64,000 bases of DNA, from assembly GCA_003344405.1 (NCBI GenBank), contig NOWV01000007.1, forward strand, positions 1,054,001 to 1,118,000, given 5' to 3'. The position numbers were made by a program, and so were the translations under genes. Positions 11,550 through 24,700 of the stretch are shown one piece after another (the first letter of the stretch is position 1; each line of letters starts with the position of its first letter). The DNA comes from Trichoplax sp. H2. Taxonomy: Eukaryota > Placozoa > Uniplacotomia > Trichoplacea. The notes beneath the pieces were generated by a model. That model searched no databases, was not told where the DNA came from, and worked only from the letters and a program-made list of their open reading frames with translations.

Positions 11550-13290
11550 TTTATGGAATCAGAAATGGGGCATTTTTGACCGATTAAGATAAACTATGAA
11601 AGGATAGATAAAATAGAAAGTATTAATTTACAGAATCAGAAATGTGTCATTTTTAATCGATAAACTGAAAGGATAGAAGAAATAGAAGGCTTTAATTTAC
11701 GGAATCAGAAATGTGGCATTTTTGATCGATAAGTTATGAAAGAATAGATGAAACAGAAGGCATTAATTAATTTACGGAATCAGAAATATTGCAGTTTTAA
11801 TCGATAAACTATGAAAGGATAGATAAAATAGAGGGCTTTAATTTGTGGAATCAGAAATGTAGCAGTTTTGATCGATTAAGATAAGCTATGGAAGGATAGT
11901 AGGCATTAATATAACTCCATAGCGTAGTTTGCGAATTTTTCGATTCTAGAATTGTAGATATAGCGTTTGTATCGATTCGAGTATTTTACGATAGAATAAG
12001 ATGACCTAAATTAAATGACAATATATTACCATTATCATAAAATTTTAGATTTATAAAGCTGGAAACATAGCGTTCGTATCAATTAGGATAGACTCTGATA
12101 AGATAAGAGGGGTTAGTTAGAATTTATTAAAAGATTAATATTCCAAATAAAATAATGAATAAAGTTGCATAAGGTTGTATCGATCAGAATAAACGATAAT
12201 GATAGGATAGCTTCTCCCAAAGTGATAATAGTAAAAGCATAGCAGAACTGATGCGTTGCTACCCATTAGTACAAAGCATCAGAGAATAAATTAAAAAGAT
12301 GGCATTAAAAGATTTTTCTAATATAAACAGGAATAAGACTGTTGAATCGATAAACTGAAAGGATAGAAGAAATAGAAGGCATTAATTTACGGAATCAGAA
12401 ATGTGGCATTTTTGATCGATAAGCTATGAAGAATAGACTTGAAATGATAGCCTTGTAACCGACTGGAACAGAGTGCGACAAAATAAGTTGAATAGATGAC
12501 ATGACATATTTCTTCATTTAAAGTGGAAGAAGTCGAAATAGGATTATAAAGCTAGTGATTCATAAAGAAAGATTCGATAGAGAGAATAATAGAAAAATAT
12601 AGAAACTTGAAATCATGACGCTGGTGCCGACTGGGATCGATTACAACGTAATAAATTGAGTCGATGACATTAAAAATTTCCCTATTAAAACTGGAATAAA
12701 ATTATCAAATTATAATTACAGGAATCGTTGCCTATAAAGATGAATTTTAATAGTTAATGTTAATGTATCTCTAACGAAAATAGGGACAATAGTATCACTG
12801 AGGTAAATAATAGCATTTTTATCAATTATGATAGACCATGATGGAATAAATTCAATGAATGAAAATAGATATGAAGAATTTGAGCTAATTACAGTAGCAA
12901 CATGAAGGACGGTGACGCTAGATTATATAACCCATTCACCACAAGAGGGTTTCGACCTAAAAACAAGGATAGAACTATTGAATTACAATTATAGTCCTTA
13001 TTTTTTAATAAGATAGATTCAATAGACAGTATTGACGAATCTAGAATCTCTATCAAAAGTGAGAATAGCGGGTAGCATCGCAGACTTGAATGATTACTTT
13101 GTTGTTGACTTGGCTAGAACACGATAGAACAAACTAAATGCATGATATATAAAGACTTCCTTTTTATTTTTGATAGAATTGTTGAAGAGAATAACAGCAT
13201 CGTTGACTAGAAACAATGGTGTTATTAGAGATTGAGACATAGCACGATAAAATAAACGATATTCAAGATTCCCTTTAGAATCTGACAGAA
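11550..13290. repeat. Minisatellite with decayed flank
   Basis: Five copies of a 69-77-bp unit (ggaatcagaaatgtggcat then tttgatcgataagctatgaa) begin at about 11555, 11632, 11701, 11776 and 11847, and a sixth lies at about 12391. From about 11940 to 13290 the sequence continues as much more diverged, longer units that keep pieces such as GATAGACTACGATAGAATAA and TTGAATNGATGACATT (for example near 11980, 12085, 12470, 12635, 12825, 13110 and 13230). This looks like an old satellite with one recently amplified sub-block. Confidence 0.8.
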
Positions 13291-14746
13291 CTGTTTTGAG
13301 TTAAAATTGTTGCACTTGTTAACAATCAAGAAAATTAAATTATAAAACATCAATGTTTCTCTATCAAACATCTAACTGTAACTAGAGAATAAGATAGTGG
13401 TATATGCCATGGATGAGGACGATTTAATTGACTCTCTGAACGGATGCATCTATTAGAGACAAAATGTTTATCAATTTTATCCATAATAATATTTAACGAA
13501 GAAATATTATTAAAAAGTAATAACTGATTTATATTGATTAGCCAAGATAGAAAAATAATAGAACAGTCAATTATTTATCATTTTTATTTTACTGATCAGA
13601 TTGAACTCTCCATGTGAAAAGTAACTATTATGAGCTTGATTTAAATGATTTATAATCATCAACAATTTATGTTAGGAATAGATCAAGGCTTAGTTAATAA
13701 TTTGGATAAATTAGGACTGCGGATTGGATTATTTTTTTGTCCATATTAATGATATTACTTCATTGTCAGCAGATTATTATATAGAACATATTGCTATATG
13801 TGTAATATGGATGGCAATGCTAACTTAAAGTTCATAACATAAATTTCATTTTTATAGTAATGATCTTCATTTTCGGATTAAACATGTCGATAATAATCGA
13901 TAATAAGCGTAATACATTCGGAGTTATCATGTTCAAAATGTAAAGATATTTCTGTAATATTAAAAATACCATACTTTGAAATGATCTGCTTATGGCAGTG
14001 AAAATAGTAACATGTTTACTCGTTTACAAACAAGTGTAGAGCGGCAAGCAATTAAAATAAGTATCTTATGAAATGATCGCAAAAGAGAAATCCTCATCTG
14101 CTATGATTAAGTGGATTAGATAATTCATTTTCTGATTGTTTTGTAACAAGTTATAAATGATACAGGGGATAAATTTTCCTCTTACTAAGTACGTATAAAA
14201 TCATCCTACCACGATTAACCGATTAAAAGATCGATATTCAAAAATTAAGCCATGGCAAGTTGTGTTAACACGATTTTTGACTTCAACTATATTTTAAAAC
14301 TGACAATCAGACTTTTAGCATACTTTTAGCATTATCAATCTATCTATAAAAAGATAGCGAATGAAATTGCCGGTAATCATATGTAAAAGATTCTCCTGGC
14401 TGGAGCAGAGTTGAAATAAGATGCTCAGTTAGAGTATAAAATATAAAGATACCGTAAATGTTAACCATGCCTAGTAGTTAATAAACAATCAGAAGTGAAA
14501 TAGCATCATAATGAATTGATGCCTCCTAGATGAAGATGAGAATATGATTTTAGCTAGAAAGATTCATTGTAATAACATCGTTAGGATAAATCAAATTCTG
14601 CTTAAAAAGGAAAAAATCAAAATCAACTTTCATTTTGACTACGATGAAATAATAGTCAAAGCGTAGGCAAGATAGTCGATTAGAAGAATATTTACCAACG
14701 ATCTATATAATAGCGTAGAATAGCCTTTCCTTCTTATCCAACAATG
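13291..14746. other. Intergenic, no gene seen
   Basis: AT-rich 3' flank of the GPCR gene, without coding signal or clear repeat. Confidence 0.5.
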
Positions 14747-15793
14747 CTAAAACGACGAATTAGTACTTTTTCGACACTTATGACACGTCAAAATTCTTTC
14801 AAAACTATGCCGAAATGTCTTATTTAGAAAACCATAAATGAAACAGTTAATAGCACTGTTGCTATAGCCGATTATAAAGACTAAATTAAGGATAAATGGT
14901 GATACCGGTTGGATAAAAAAAAAAAATTGTAAAATGAAAGCACCAGGAGACCAAGCTAACAAAAATGCCAGCAGGACAATAAACATCATACGGGTTACTT
15001 TGGCATCGTCTTTCAAGCGGGCTAAAGGCAATCGATTACCAAGTGCATCTTGACTTGGGCTTCGTTGAGATTTTTTATTCAACATGGGCACAACAACACT
15101 GGAGCCAACTTTCATAGCAACACGTATTACCATACTTCTGGTTCGTGGAATATGGTTTTGAAAACTGCGATATTGCTTTCGTAGAATTAAGTAAATTTTA
15201 ATATAAGCAAAAATCATAATCGATAGAGGTAAGAGAATATTAATTAAGATCATTAAAAATTGGTGCTTAAATGGTATAGAATAATCAAACCAGCAATCGA
15301 AAATTTGTGGATGATAGTAATAGGGCGACCATAATTCAGCTGTTGCTGCACTAACAAATGACCAAATCCACAATAAGACTACAACCGCGTAAGCTTTTCG
15401 TTTGGTTAATAAGGTATGGCTACGATGTGGAAAAGCAACTAAGACATAGCGTATAATACTAATGACCACTAACATCCAAACCGATACGACTAGAATGGAA
15501 GCATTTAAGATACCAATAACTTTACACGAAGTAGCATCGCCAATCCATTCGCCTATGATGGTACTTGAAAGTACAGCAGGGATAATAACTATACCAACGA
15601 TTAGATCAGCAAGGGCTAAATTGAAAATCATGATATTTGTGACATTCTGTAGTTTGGAATACGTAACCATGCAAACTAATAAATTTCCAAAGATGGAAAA
15701 AAACATAATTATAGGTAAAGTTACATAACGTAAGATGTAGACATCAGAGGTGACAGTGAGATTGGAACTAAGAGGTGATGTAGTATTATCCAT
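14747..15793 (-). CDS. Rhodopsin-family (class A) G-protein-coupled receptor, single exon
   Basis: The product is a 348-residue, intronless seven-helix receptor. The N-terminus has N-glycosylation sites at Asn3 and Asn11. Helix 1 has the GN motif (Asn37), helix 2 LALAD (Asp63); Cys90 at the top of helix 3 and Cys167 in loop 2 make the expected disulphide. Helix 6 reads AWSPG (280-284) and keeps Trp281 and Pro283. Two hallmark motifs are altered: DRY at the end of helix 3 is IRY (114-116), and NPxxY in helix 7 is NCFIY (316-320). The long third loop (about 205-265) is basic and Ser-rich, and the tail is short with a CHKC cluster. The ligand cannot be told; overall it looks like the amine/peptide-receptor-like orphan expansions common in early-branching animals. 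Intact helices argue against a pseudogene. Confidence 0.93.
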   Translation of the reverse strand: MDNTTSPLSSNLTVTSDVYILRYVTLPIIMFFSIFGNLLVCMVTYSKLQNVTNIMIFNLALADLIVGIVIIPAVLSSTIIGEWIGDATSCKVIGILNASILVVSVWMLVVISIIRYVLVAFPHRSHTLLTKRKAYAVVVLLWIWSFVSAATAELWSPYYYHPQIFDCWFDYSIPFKHQFLMILINILLPLSIMIFAYIKIYLILRKQYRSFQNHIPRTRSMVIRVAMKVGSSVVVPMLNKKSQRSPSQDALGNRLPLARLKDDAKVTRMMFIVLLAFLLAWSPGAFILQFFFFIQPVSPFILNLVFIIGYSNSAINCFIYGFLNKTFRHSFERILTCHKCRKSTNSSF

Positions 15794-18700
15794 GATAATT
15801 TGAACAGATTACAGTATATCGATAATTCAACGGTTGAAAGCGAGTAAGATGCTAGAGATTTAAATATCAATAGTTATTCTAGGATGACCGAGATAGCATA
15901 GGGTAGATTACTGGTTTTGCATTAAGTACAACTCGAATATGGATGCTTTTTCCTTTACTCTTCGTCTTCTCCTAGATTTTAATAGGACAAGATCAATTAG
16001 CGTAGCGTCTTGATTTCATCTGTTTGAAAGTTACTCTTTATTCTCTTCGCTTGTTCAATTTTCTCCTGAAATCATAATATAATTGTCAGTAATTTTAAAC
16101 GGAAAGAGTAGCGTCAAAATGAAGTAATCAATTAATCATCAATCGCTTAAGCTAAAAAGGAAGTAGAAATCAATATCTATTGAAGTTTTTAACTTTGCTC
16201 GACATGAATATTTTATTAAGATATAGTTGAACTCGCTTATTGGATAATAACTCTTCGTGTTAAACGAAAAACAATAATCAACAGAAAGATGTTTTTTGTT
16301 GTTGTAACCTTTCAAGTTAACATCAATTCGTTTAGACACCATCAAATAGGGTTACATAATAAGTGATTACCATCCTTATAGTGGTTGATTAAGGCAATAA
16401 TGAGTTGGCATAACCGCGAGACGACCTCGATTGTCTACGTTTCATAACTTGATTCTAAATTAGCTATTATACTAGCTCAGCTTGAAATCTACCTTGCCAT
16501 AGATAAATAAGAAAGCCTTTAAAATAAAAACAAGTGATTATCTCTATTAGCATACTTACAATAAATCTAATTAAACAAAAAGCTCTTTTATATCTAGCCT
16601 ATTCAACACTCTGAGGCAATAATGAACTCCCATTAAAATAGCATTTTAATTCCAAATTGACTTGATAATCAATCTTAGCGCTATCATTCGTTATCCATTG
16701 ATTTTATTGCTCTTATCTTGAATTGAACGGTAGAATTAATCAAATGCTTATTACATAACTATCAGATTGTATTGTCCCATGCAGTAGCGTTAATAGTAAT
16801 AGTTAAATCTGTTATTGTAAACTAAGTCTCTAACAACAATGAAAAGTATTTAAAATGAGGTCAGATTATGATTAATTCATAGCAATTCATTTTTTACTGA
16901 AATCATTATCCAATCCGAAACTCTGTCTGATTTTCCGATTGTATGTTATTCTTTACCTAGTAACGATATATTCAAAATTGATGACTAATTGTTTAGAGCA
17001 GATTGATTGGGTATAGGGTGTACGTGATAGTGTCTACATATAACATCTTAATTCAATTTTTCATCAAATTTTAATTGTTTACTATTTCATGTGTTAATGT
17101 GCAAATGAATATACTGTCATAGAAGATAATGTATCACATTGCATTGCGATCATACAATTAGATATGACTTAAAAGTAGAATTATTCTAGATGTTTTTGCA
17201 AATTATTCGACTATAGCAAAGGGTGATTAAAACTGTTTTGTTATCTTTATTAATCAATAGTAATGATTTTAACCTAAAGAATAATATTCAGATTAGTTAT
17301 CAAAGTAGGATTATTCTTACTATAAGGGAGTTATTAATAAACTTATTATGTGGAAGAATAATTATACCGGATTGGTTAATTATTACTGAACAAGTATCAA
17401 TATTTCAAGCTATAAAGTACGGTACTATTTCAAAAATTGGCGATCGCAAATATTACTGTACATGTCGATGTACATTGAACGGTAGCTAAGAGATAGATAG
17501 ATAAAATTCAAAATCTTATTTAGAATGTTACCTAATGAAACAAGTCTAATTTCCACAGTAGAATAATAAAGAATGTAGTCCAATAGGTTAAAATTGAAAT
17601 TTTTAATAGCTTATTAATAATTTATAATAATGTGATAACAATAAAAATAGCTTTTTTATAATAAGGCAAAAGGTAATCAAAATATATCGTATGGACGTGA
17701 AAGCTAAATTCAATATCTGATTTATATTAAAAAAAATAAATAAAACTAGCTATTATGATACACGGTGACAAAATAGCAAACATAGCATTAATCATACAAT
17801 ACATAAAAGTTTAAATCCAACAGCGGGTTAATTATTTATAATACTAGAAGATAAAAATGAGTTTAATTTTATAGAGAAAAAGGAGTAAGATTTCTAATTA
17901 ACTAATATCAAGCTAATGTTGAAAATCAGTAATAATTAATTAATTTAAAATGTTATAAAAGATTGGATCTATTGTATTAATGGATTTAATTCTTCTTTAT
18001 TCAGTCTGAAATTTTAACTTCAAAGCTACGTCCTCTCCAATTTTAATAATTTTAAGTGAATAAGGAGTCCAGCTAAAATTTCATGGGCAATTAGATTTCG
18101 TATGTATTCTATTTTTCTGGCAGTAAAATTCGTCTTGTTGTTGTTCTAGACTTAGCCTAATAAAGTAATTTTAATTGGTTGCAAGCTAAAAATTAGATTT
18201 TTTGAACGTTAGATAAATGTAGCCGTATATCGTATGATTATAATTTCAGGTACGTTTAACTACGATCATAAAGCTTTCTTTTCGAGATCAACTTCTGGGA
18301 TGAACTGATCAAAATTTAGATCAGTTTTAATTTTCTTATACTTACGTTTTATATTATAGTCACGGTACGAACTATTCTGAAGAATGGAAAACTAAATTTA
18401 GTAACTTAACATACTTGTATAGTGATTACAATTAAATATCTACAGCAGTAGGAATTACCGTAGTTACTGTGGCATACTAGTTATATATTGTCACTGCATA
18501 TCGATACGTATACGCTGGCAACCCTGTTAAAAGTATATAATTGGTGTATATTCTATATTGTGTACTGTACACTATATAGATGAATGAGAACGGATGCGAA
18601 ATCGGTCATTTTGCAAACTGCCCTAATTGATCCATGTTATTCTGATATTCTCTAATATTTCTCTGACTCTTTTATCTAACAAACTCTCTTGACATATCGG

Positions 18701-21700
18701 ACGATTATTCCTTAATCAAGCCACTATATATTACAGCTATAATTTGCTATAGTAAACTATATGTCTTAGCATAAGATAAAAACTGTTATAGTAATTAAGA
18801 TTAATTGATTATAATATTAACTATCTACGGAACTTAGATACTCTTTGATAGCAGCTAGCATCTATAAATCATCTAGACATTCTTACTTGATTACTAAATT
18901 AATGCAACAATATTTATGGTCACGGACATCTGCTGACTAAGGATTCTAGATAACTAAACCATAGTATGTCCATTTCCGAGATTTTTATAGCAAAATCTAT
19001 AATCCGTTGTTAATCGAGATTAAATTATAAGGACTACTTTAAGAAATCAGTTCTCTTGTCTTAATGTGTAAAGGTAAAGGCTTTTGAATTCTTTCATAGA
19101 GTTAAAAGATATGAGAGCCAAGATATTTCTTAAACTCAGAGATTTTGTCGCTACGTAGCTCCGGTTACGAAGCTGGTTTCTGCCAATTAAAGAATGCATT
19201 AACTTTGTGATCAGCATGATCTATGGTAAAATTTAAGACACTGGCCTTCGTAAATTTTGATTGTCGAGGCTATGTTATTAGTATCGTTTGTGTTTAGCTA
19301 GGAAATTATAAACGGGCAGGCATTAAGAGAATAAATATCTGTTGTAATCACTATTTTAAAACATTAAAGTTGCACCTTTTATATTATGCTAGCGATTGAT
19401 TACAACTTTAAAGAAAATAGAGAGAAAATTTGCTAGAAAGATGTTATATATTTTGATTTTGTAGTATACAAGTATATCGTATTTGGGTAGTATTATGTAA
19501 TTACTTACGAGATATACTCTAATTATAAATATACCTATTCTACTGCATTCAAAGCAGCAGTGATTAAAATCGTAAAATTGTATCATTAAAGCACTTTCAT
19601 AATGCAAGCCCACGGCATCAATTTATAATAGGAATAGCCTAGTATTAACAAATTCAGAATTTATCTAACAACAAAGGCTAGACTCATTATTATGCTAACT
19701 AGTATCCGCGAGCTAAATGAATTAAATAGCATCTTATGTAAAGATTAAAACGAGCAAACCAGAGATTTCAACGCATAAAGTATTTATGATCTGAATAAAA
19801 AAGTTTTGTAACAACAGTTTTAGAAGTATTTGAGATCTAATATAACTGTAAAGTAGAGATTATTATGATTTATTTCGATGTCGCTTGTACCTACACAATA
19901 TTTTAGATAGGTAAATAAATACGGCGATTTTAGTATTTACAATTTACAAGTCGAGCTTATATTAACGTCTTCTATTTTAGGACCATAATTAACTAATCTA
20001 CAAAACATAGACCCAATTATTGGTAATCCTTCATGCTTAAGTTCAGATATTGGTTATCGTGCAGTGCAAAAGTATATTTTTATTCTTAATCATAGTTGGC
20101 CAGTGACTTACATTTATACATCACGAACTAAGATCTTATGTTGTAAGTTACATTATGGTTTAAATCTATGGCTCTCTTGTATATCATATTGATTGTAAAA
20201 GCATAAATACAGCTAAACTCTTAAACGTATCTTGCGATAGTTGTAGTTGATGGTGTAACTTAGTTATATTCCTATGATTTTCATAGCAGTTTGCACAATG
20301 GCCTATAGCAACCATCTTCTTCATCTCATACGATACTCAATCTGTATAGAAAGTTTATATTTTCTAACTCAAAATCTTATGATTTAGTCTTGCAGTTGTA
20401 GTATGTGTTATAGCTCAAGCCCTCTGCTATACAATAAATTAGATCGTAATTTTTAGCTTGAAAATAAATATTATTCAATAGTGTTTCATCCTCGCATTAT
20501 AGATTACGCACATATAATAAATTATTATATCTTAATTTGATAATTGACCTATAAATCTTGCATCAAGATGAAGACTTCTTTCTGCTTCAGATCTCATTAG
20601 TTGTTGATTTTACCTACTTTACTTATATTAACTTCACGGTAGCTTATACGCTAATTTAAAGTAACGATCTACTATCCGATATGAATTATAGCGCCTATTA
20701 GAGTCAGTTATTTTCCTTGTGAAATATCTTGTTTCAATCTTAATAAGATTATTACAACAGATACATCAAACTTCTCATTACAAACAGCTGCGCTTGCTCC
20801 CATATGGCACAGATATTTATAGGCTATAATAACCATTTTAATTGTCACTGCATATCACGAAGTATAATAGAGAGTGTGATACTATGCTATCATGGATATT
20901 TTTAAGAACTGCTGATAGATTAGCAAGAGAAAATCTATTATTATGGACAATATATGGAAAATATATCTACTTCTGCTCATCTTCTTTATAATACTTTAAA
21001 TAAAGCCAAAGCCATAAGCAAATGTGGAAATTAAAAGTACTACTTGCCGTAAGCTGTATGTATCATCGGTACTTTAATTACAAACGAACTATATGCAGCA
21101 GATATGGTATCTATATTATGGAATAGATTTTTTTAGGTCGATAATAGATACTTTTTTCTTTCATTTGACTCATTAATTATAAACTAACAACATATTAATA
21201 TAATTTAAAAATTTTAATGGTTCTGTAATTGACGTAGCGTAAATTAATTATTGAAATACAAAAAAATAAAGCCAAATTACATGGAACTAACTGATCAGTA
21301 GACTTTAATTTGATAGCTAAGATTAAAGCATAATGGGCATTACATACTTGCAAGGCAAAGAATTACAAGCTTTGTAATATGCATTTGTTTTCACTCTCAT
21401 GCTCCCTAACATACTTTAGAGTCTCTAGGATAGTAATGAAGATAGTGGCTGAATATTATATTTATATTAATGCAGATGTTAAATATTTAAACGACAGCAT
21501 CAAGCTGTGCTGATCTTTCAACATCATTGGCAATAAGAAGTACAGCTATAGTTACAGTCATGATGACTTCTACATGAAGATATTCGATTTACATTACAAA
21601 ATTGATTGAAGATTGTAGAGTAGATGATCACATAACAATGCTTGAACTCAATCTTTAAGTTCATTTTGGCAGTTTTAAACCTAAAGTTATCAAGTTATAT

Positions 21701-21781
21701 TAGAAACTCTGTTGTTACATTCGCTTAAAATAGGAAAGGCTAACTAAAACTTACACTAAAAAAGAATACAGAAATAAATTA
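15794..21781. other. Intergenic, no gene seen
   Basis: About 6 kb of AT-rich DNA between two minus-strand genes. Open frames at 17223-17489 and 19389-19613 look like chance: low complexity, with no splice context or family resemblance. A 45-bp element shared with 35.7 kb lies at 18571-18618. Nothing else is supported. Confidence 0.5.
18571..18618 (+). repeat. Short dispersed element, copy 1
   Basis: TGCGAAATCGGTCATTTTGC at 18595-18614, followed by AAAC, recurs at 35716-35739 with one difference. The likeness extends about 25 bp upstream to a TATATA tract at a similar distance. Both copies have the same orientation. Confidence 0.5.
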
Positions 21782-24700
21782 CTAAAATACCCTGCTACTC
21801 GGTGCGAAGACTTCTTCTTGGAGAGGCATATCATTTATAATTATGGAACTACTTCTAATTGAACCACCCCGTAAGGAACCACCTTGAACAGAATTACTTC
21901 GAACACTGTAAGTTCTATCAGATCCTTTCATTTCAGTATCAAGATCGCTATCTTTTAAATTTAATCCAACGGCTACAGGGGTGCTATCATCAATTTTACT
22001 CAATGAAATCGTTTTTCCTTTCTGCATCTGTTAGTAAAGAGAAAAAAACGAAGTGATATTTAGATAACTGACTAAAAAATTAAGAAGTAACGATACTGAC
22101 TAAACTATTGAAAGATATCCCAAATTATGCTATCGTAGTCAGTTATCGTGCTACCGCTTACTGTAAATCATAGTGATATAAATATCCTTAGCAATCATCG
22201 GAAGTAATCTTACCGCTTTAACTGTAATGTCATGGAAGGAATTTGCTTTCACGCGAGAAATCTTTACTGTATCAACTATTACGACCAAAGCAGTATAGAT
22301 AAGAAAAGAAAGAATTAAAGATTCATTAACTTTTCCGTTATGACATCAAATTGAATAATTTCATTTTTCACAACAGATTAATTACATTTGATAGCCATAG
22401 CAGCTTGTGAAGTGTGCAAACACATGTGAAATCGAAAGCCAACCATCAGCGGGTGAGCAACCTGAAAGAAAATGCTCAGCGATGATGGAATCTTGCAAGA
22501 AGATTGAAATCTACACGTGGGTAAGAAAGTTAATTATTAATGAATGCGTTGATTGATAGATAGCACCATTATGTCTAGCTATTGCTGACTTATGGACAAA
22601 ATTGATCGCTCGTGAAAACGTAAACTACTGTACGGAATAAATAAAATTAAGAAAACTTAAAAGTTATGCGATTGTTCAGTGAATTGTGCATTCATAGTTA
22701 ATGTTGATTCTTAAATCTAATCATATACACTAACAGATCTAAATACTATATTCGAAATTGTTCACTGTCCATAAAGCCAAGGCAGCAGTTATAAGATTTT
22801 AAGCAGTCAATAAAAGGGCAGAGGCAGGATATACAACATTAGCAGTGACTAAAATTAATTTGTACTTACACGTGATCCAGGCTGACGGTTTCTTGATCCA
22901 CTATTTCGGCAATAAATTGTGAAATGAACAGCCAAGTCATGAATATAAATAAGAAATTAAACCATACAACCCTGCGGTAATGGTAAAAATTGGTAGGAAC
23001 ATGGATGAAGAATCCCATTTGCAAGAACAAGCTAATAACGTGTATAATACTCTTGACACCAGAGTAATACAATTTGGACTCCATAGATTCATAATTTTTA
23101 TCATTGTACAATATAAGCGCTGCACCACCATATAAACCCCAAAATAATAAGCCTACCCAGCCCATAACAAAGATCAGAATCTGGGTATATTCATGCTCTT
23201 CAGTATCAATCTCTAGTTTATTATACCATAATAGAAATAACACAATTGCTATGCACATGATACCAACAGCGTCTAAGCTAATAGTTAGAATGGTATCGTT
23301 GGCAATGGCAGGTAATGCAAAGTAATTGCCGCTAATGTTAAGAATTTTCAATATAGGTATAACTGCTGTTAAAGGGCCCAATGAAAATGCTAGTAATCGA
23401 CACCAGTTTTCTAAGCCCTGAAATGGTCGGCCACGCCGACGATGAGTATAACAGTTTGATAAATCATCTGTAGCTTGATGAATTTTTTCCAATCCCATAG
23501 CTTTTTCATAAAATACTGTGGCACATAATAATCGATAATCGACCACTAATGCATCGTAGACGACTACAAATAAACTGGCAGCATTATGAATAGCGAAATC
23601 GATTCGTCGGCGCTGTAGATTTGCATGAATTTCAAGTAGTGAATCTAACCATTCAAATAAATTCCAGACTGCCATCAGCTTTAGAAACAAAATGGCCTGT
23701 AATCGGCGACTTTCAATTGGTTGATGCCCACGCATACGATATCGAATCATACCGGCTTACGGAAATATAAGATAGTAAGAGAAAATAAAGGTTTATAAAG
23801 GATTTATAAGGTTTACTAATTATAATTAAAATAATTAATATTGATAGACTAGTTTATTCTTATAGCAAAATGTTTATATATTATAATGATCAATTATCTA
23901 AGGTAAAATATTTATTCAAAAAAATAGTAAAAGAAATACATAAAACATTCTATACTACGATCGATTAAAGGTGTAATATTTTTATCTATAATGATTTATT
24001 GAGTGAGACTACCCTAGATGCCTGTTTATATGACATGAGCTGTGATGTGGATAGTGCTATGGAGTAACTTTTGTACAGCAACTGCAAGGTAGTTTTCATA
24101 TTATAACTTATCTAGGAATACATCGATCATGATTATCTTATATGTATTTTTTATAGATAATTACATAGCTTTATAATATTATCCATGTGCCTATAATTAA
24201 TGTTTATGTAAATTCACTATAAATTGTATAATGCTTCTTTAAGATTTGGATTCAGTTAAGTTTAAGAGACGAATTATTAGCTGTAAATTCCTGGGAATAG
24301 GAAGATCGCCAATATTTATAATTGTAATATAGATAGTTATCGGGAAGGACGGACCTAACAATAGACTCGTAGTTTAATTATTTCTTGTTGTAGTTGTAAT
24401 TTCCTCATTACGGATTTTGATTTATAATATATAATCTATCAAATAGTATATTATTGCTCTCTAAAATAACAATTTATCATGTGAGACTATCGTAGACAAA
24501 CACCCTTTTAAAATATATTGTACTATATATAGTAAAAATTATATTATTTCTCGTAAATCAATGATTTGTTTCGTAAGGCTAAAATACTGTAAATATACAT
24601 ATATATAAAATATATTGCACTATAATCTATCAGATAGTACATTCTTTCCCTTTGAAATAACGATTTATTAAATGAGATTATTCTAAATATACATTCATTT

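Noticed and set aside
22937-23325. Frames on both strands inside otopetrin-like exon 3
   Set aside because: They are shadows of the long membrane-protein exon.
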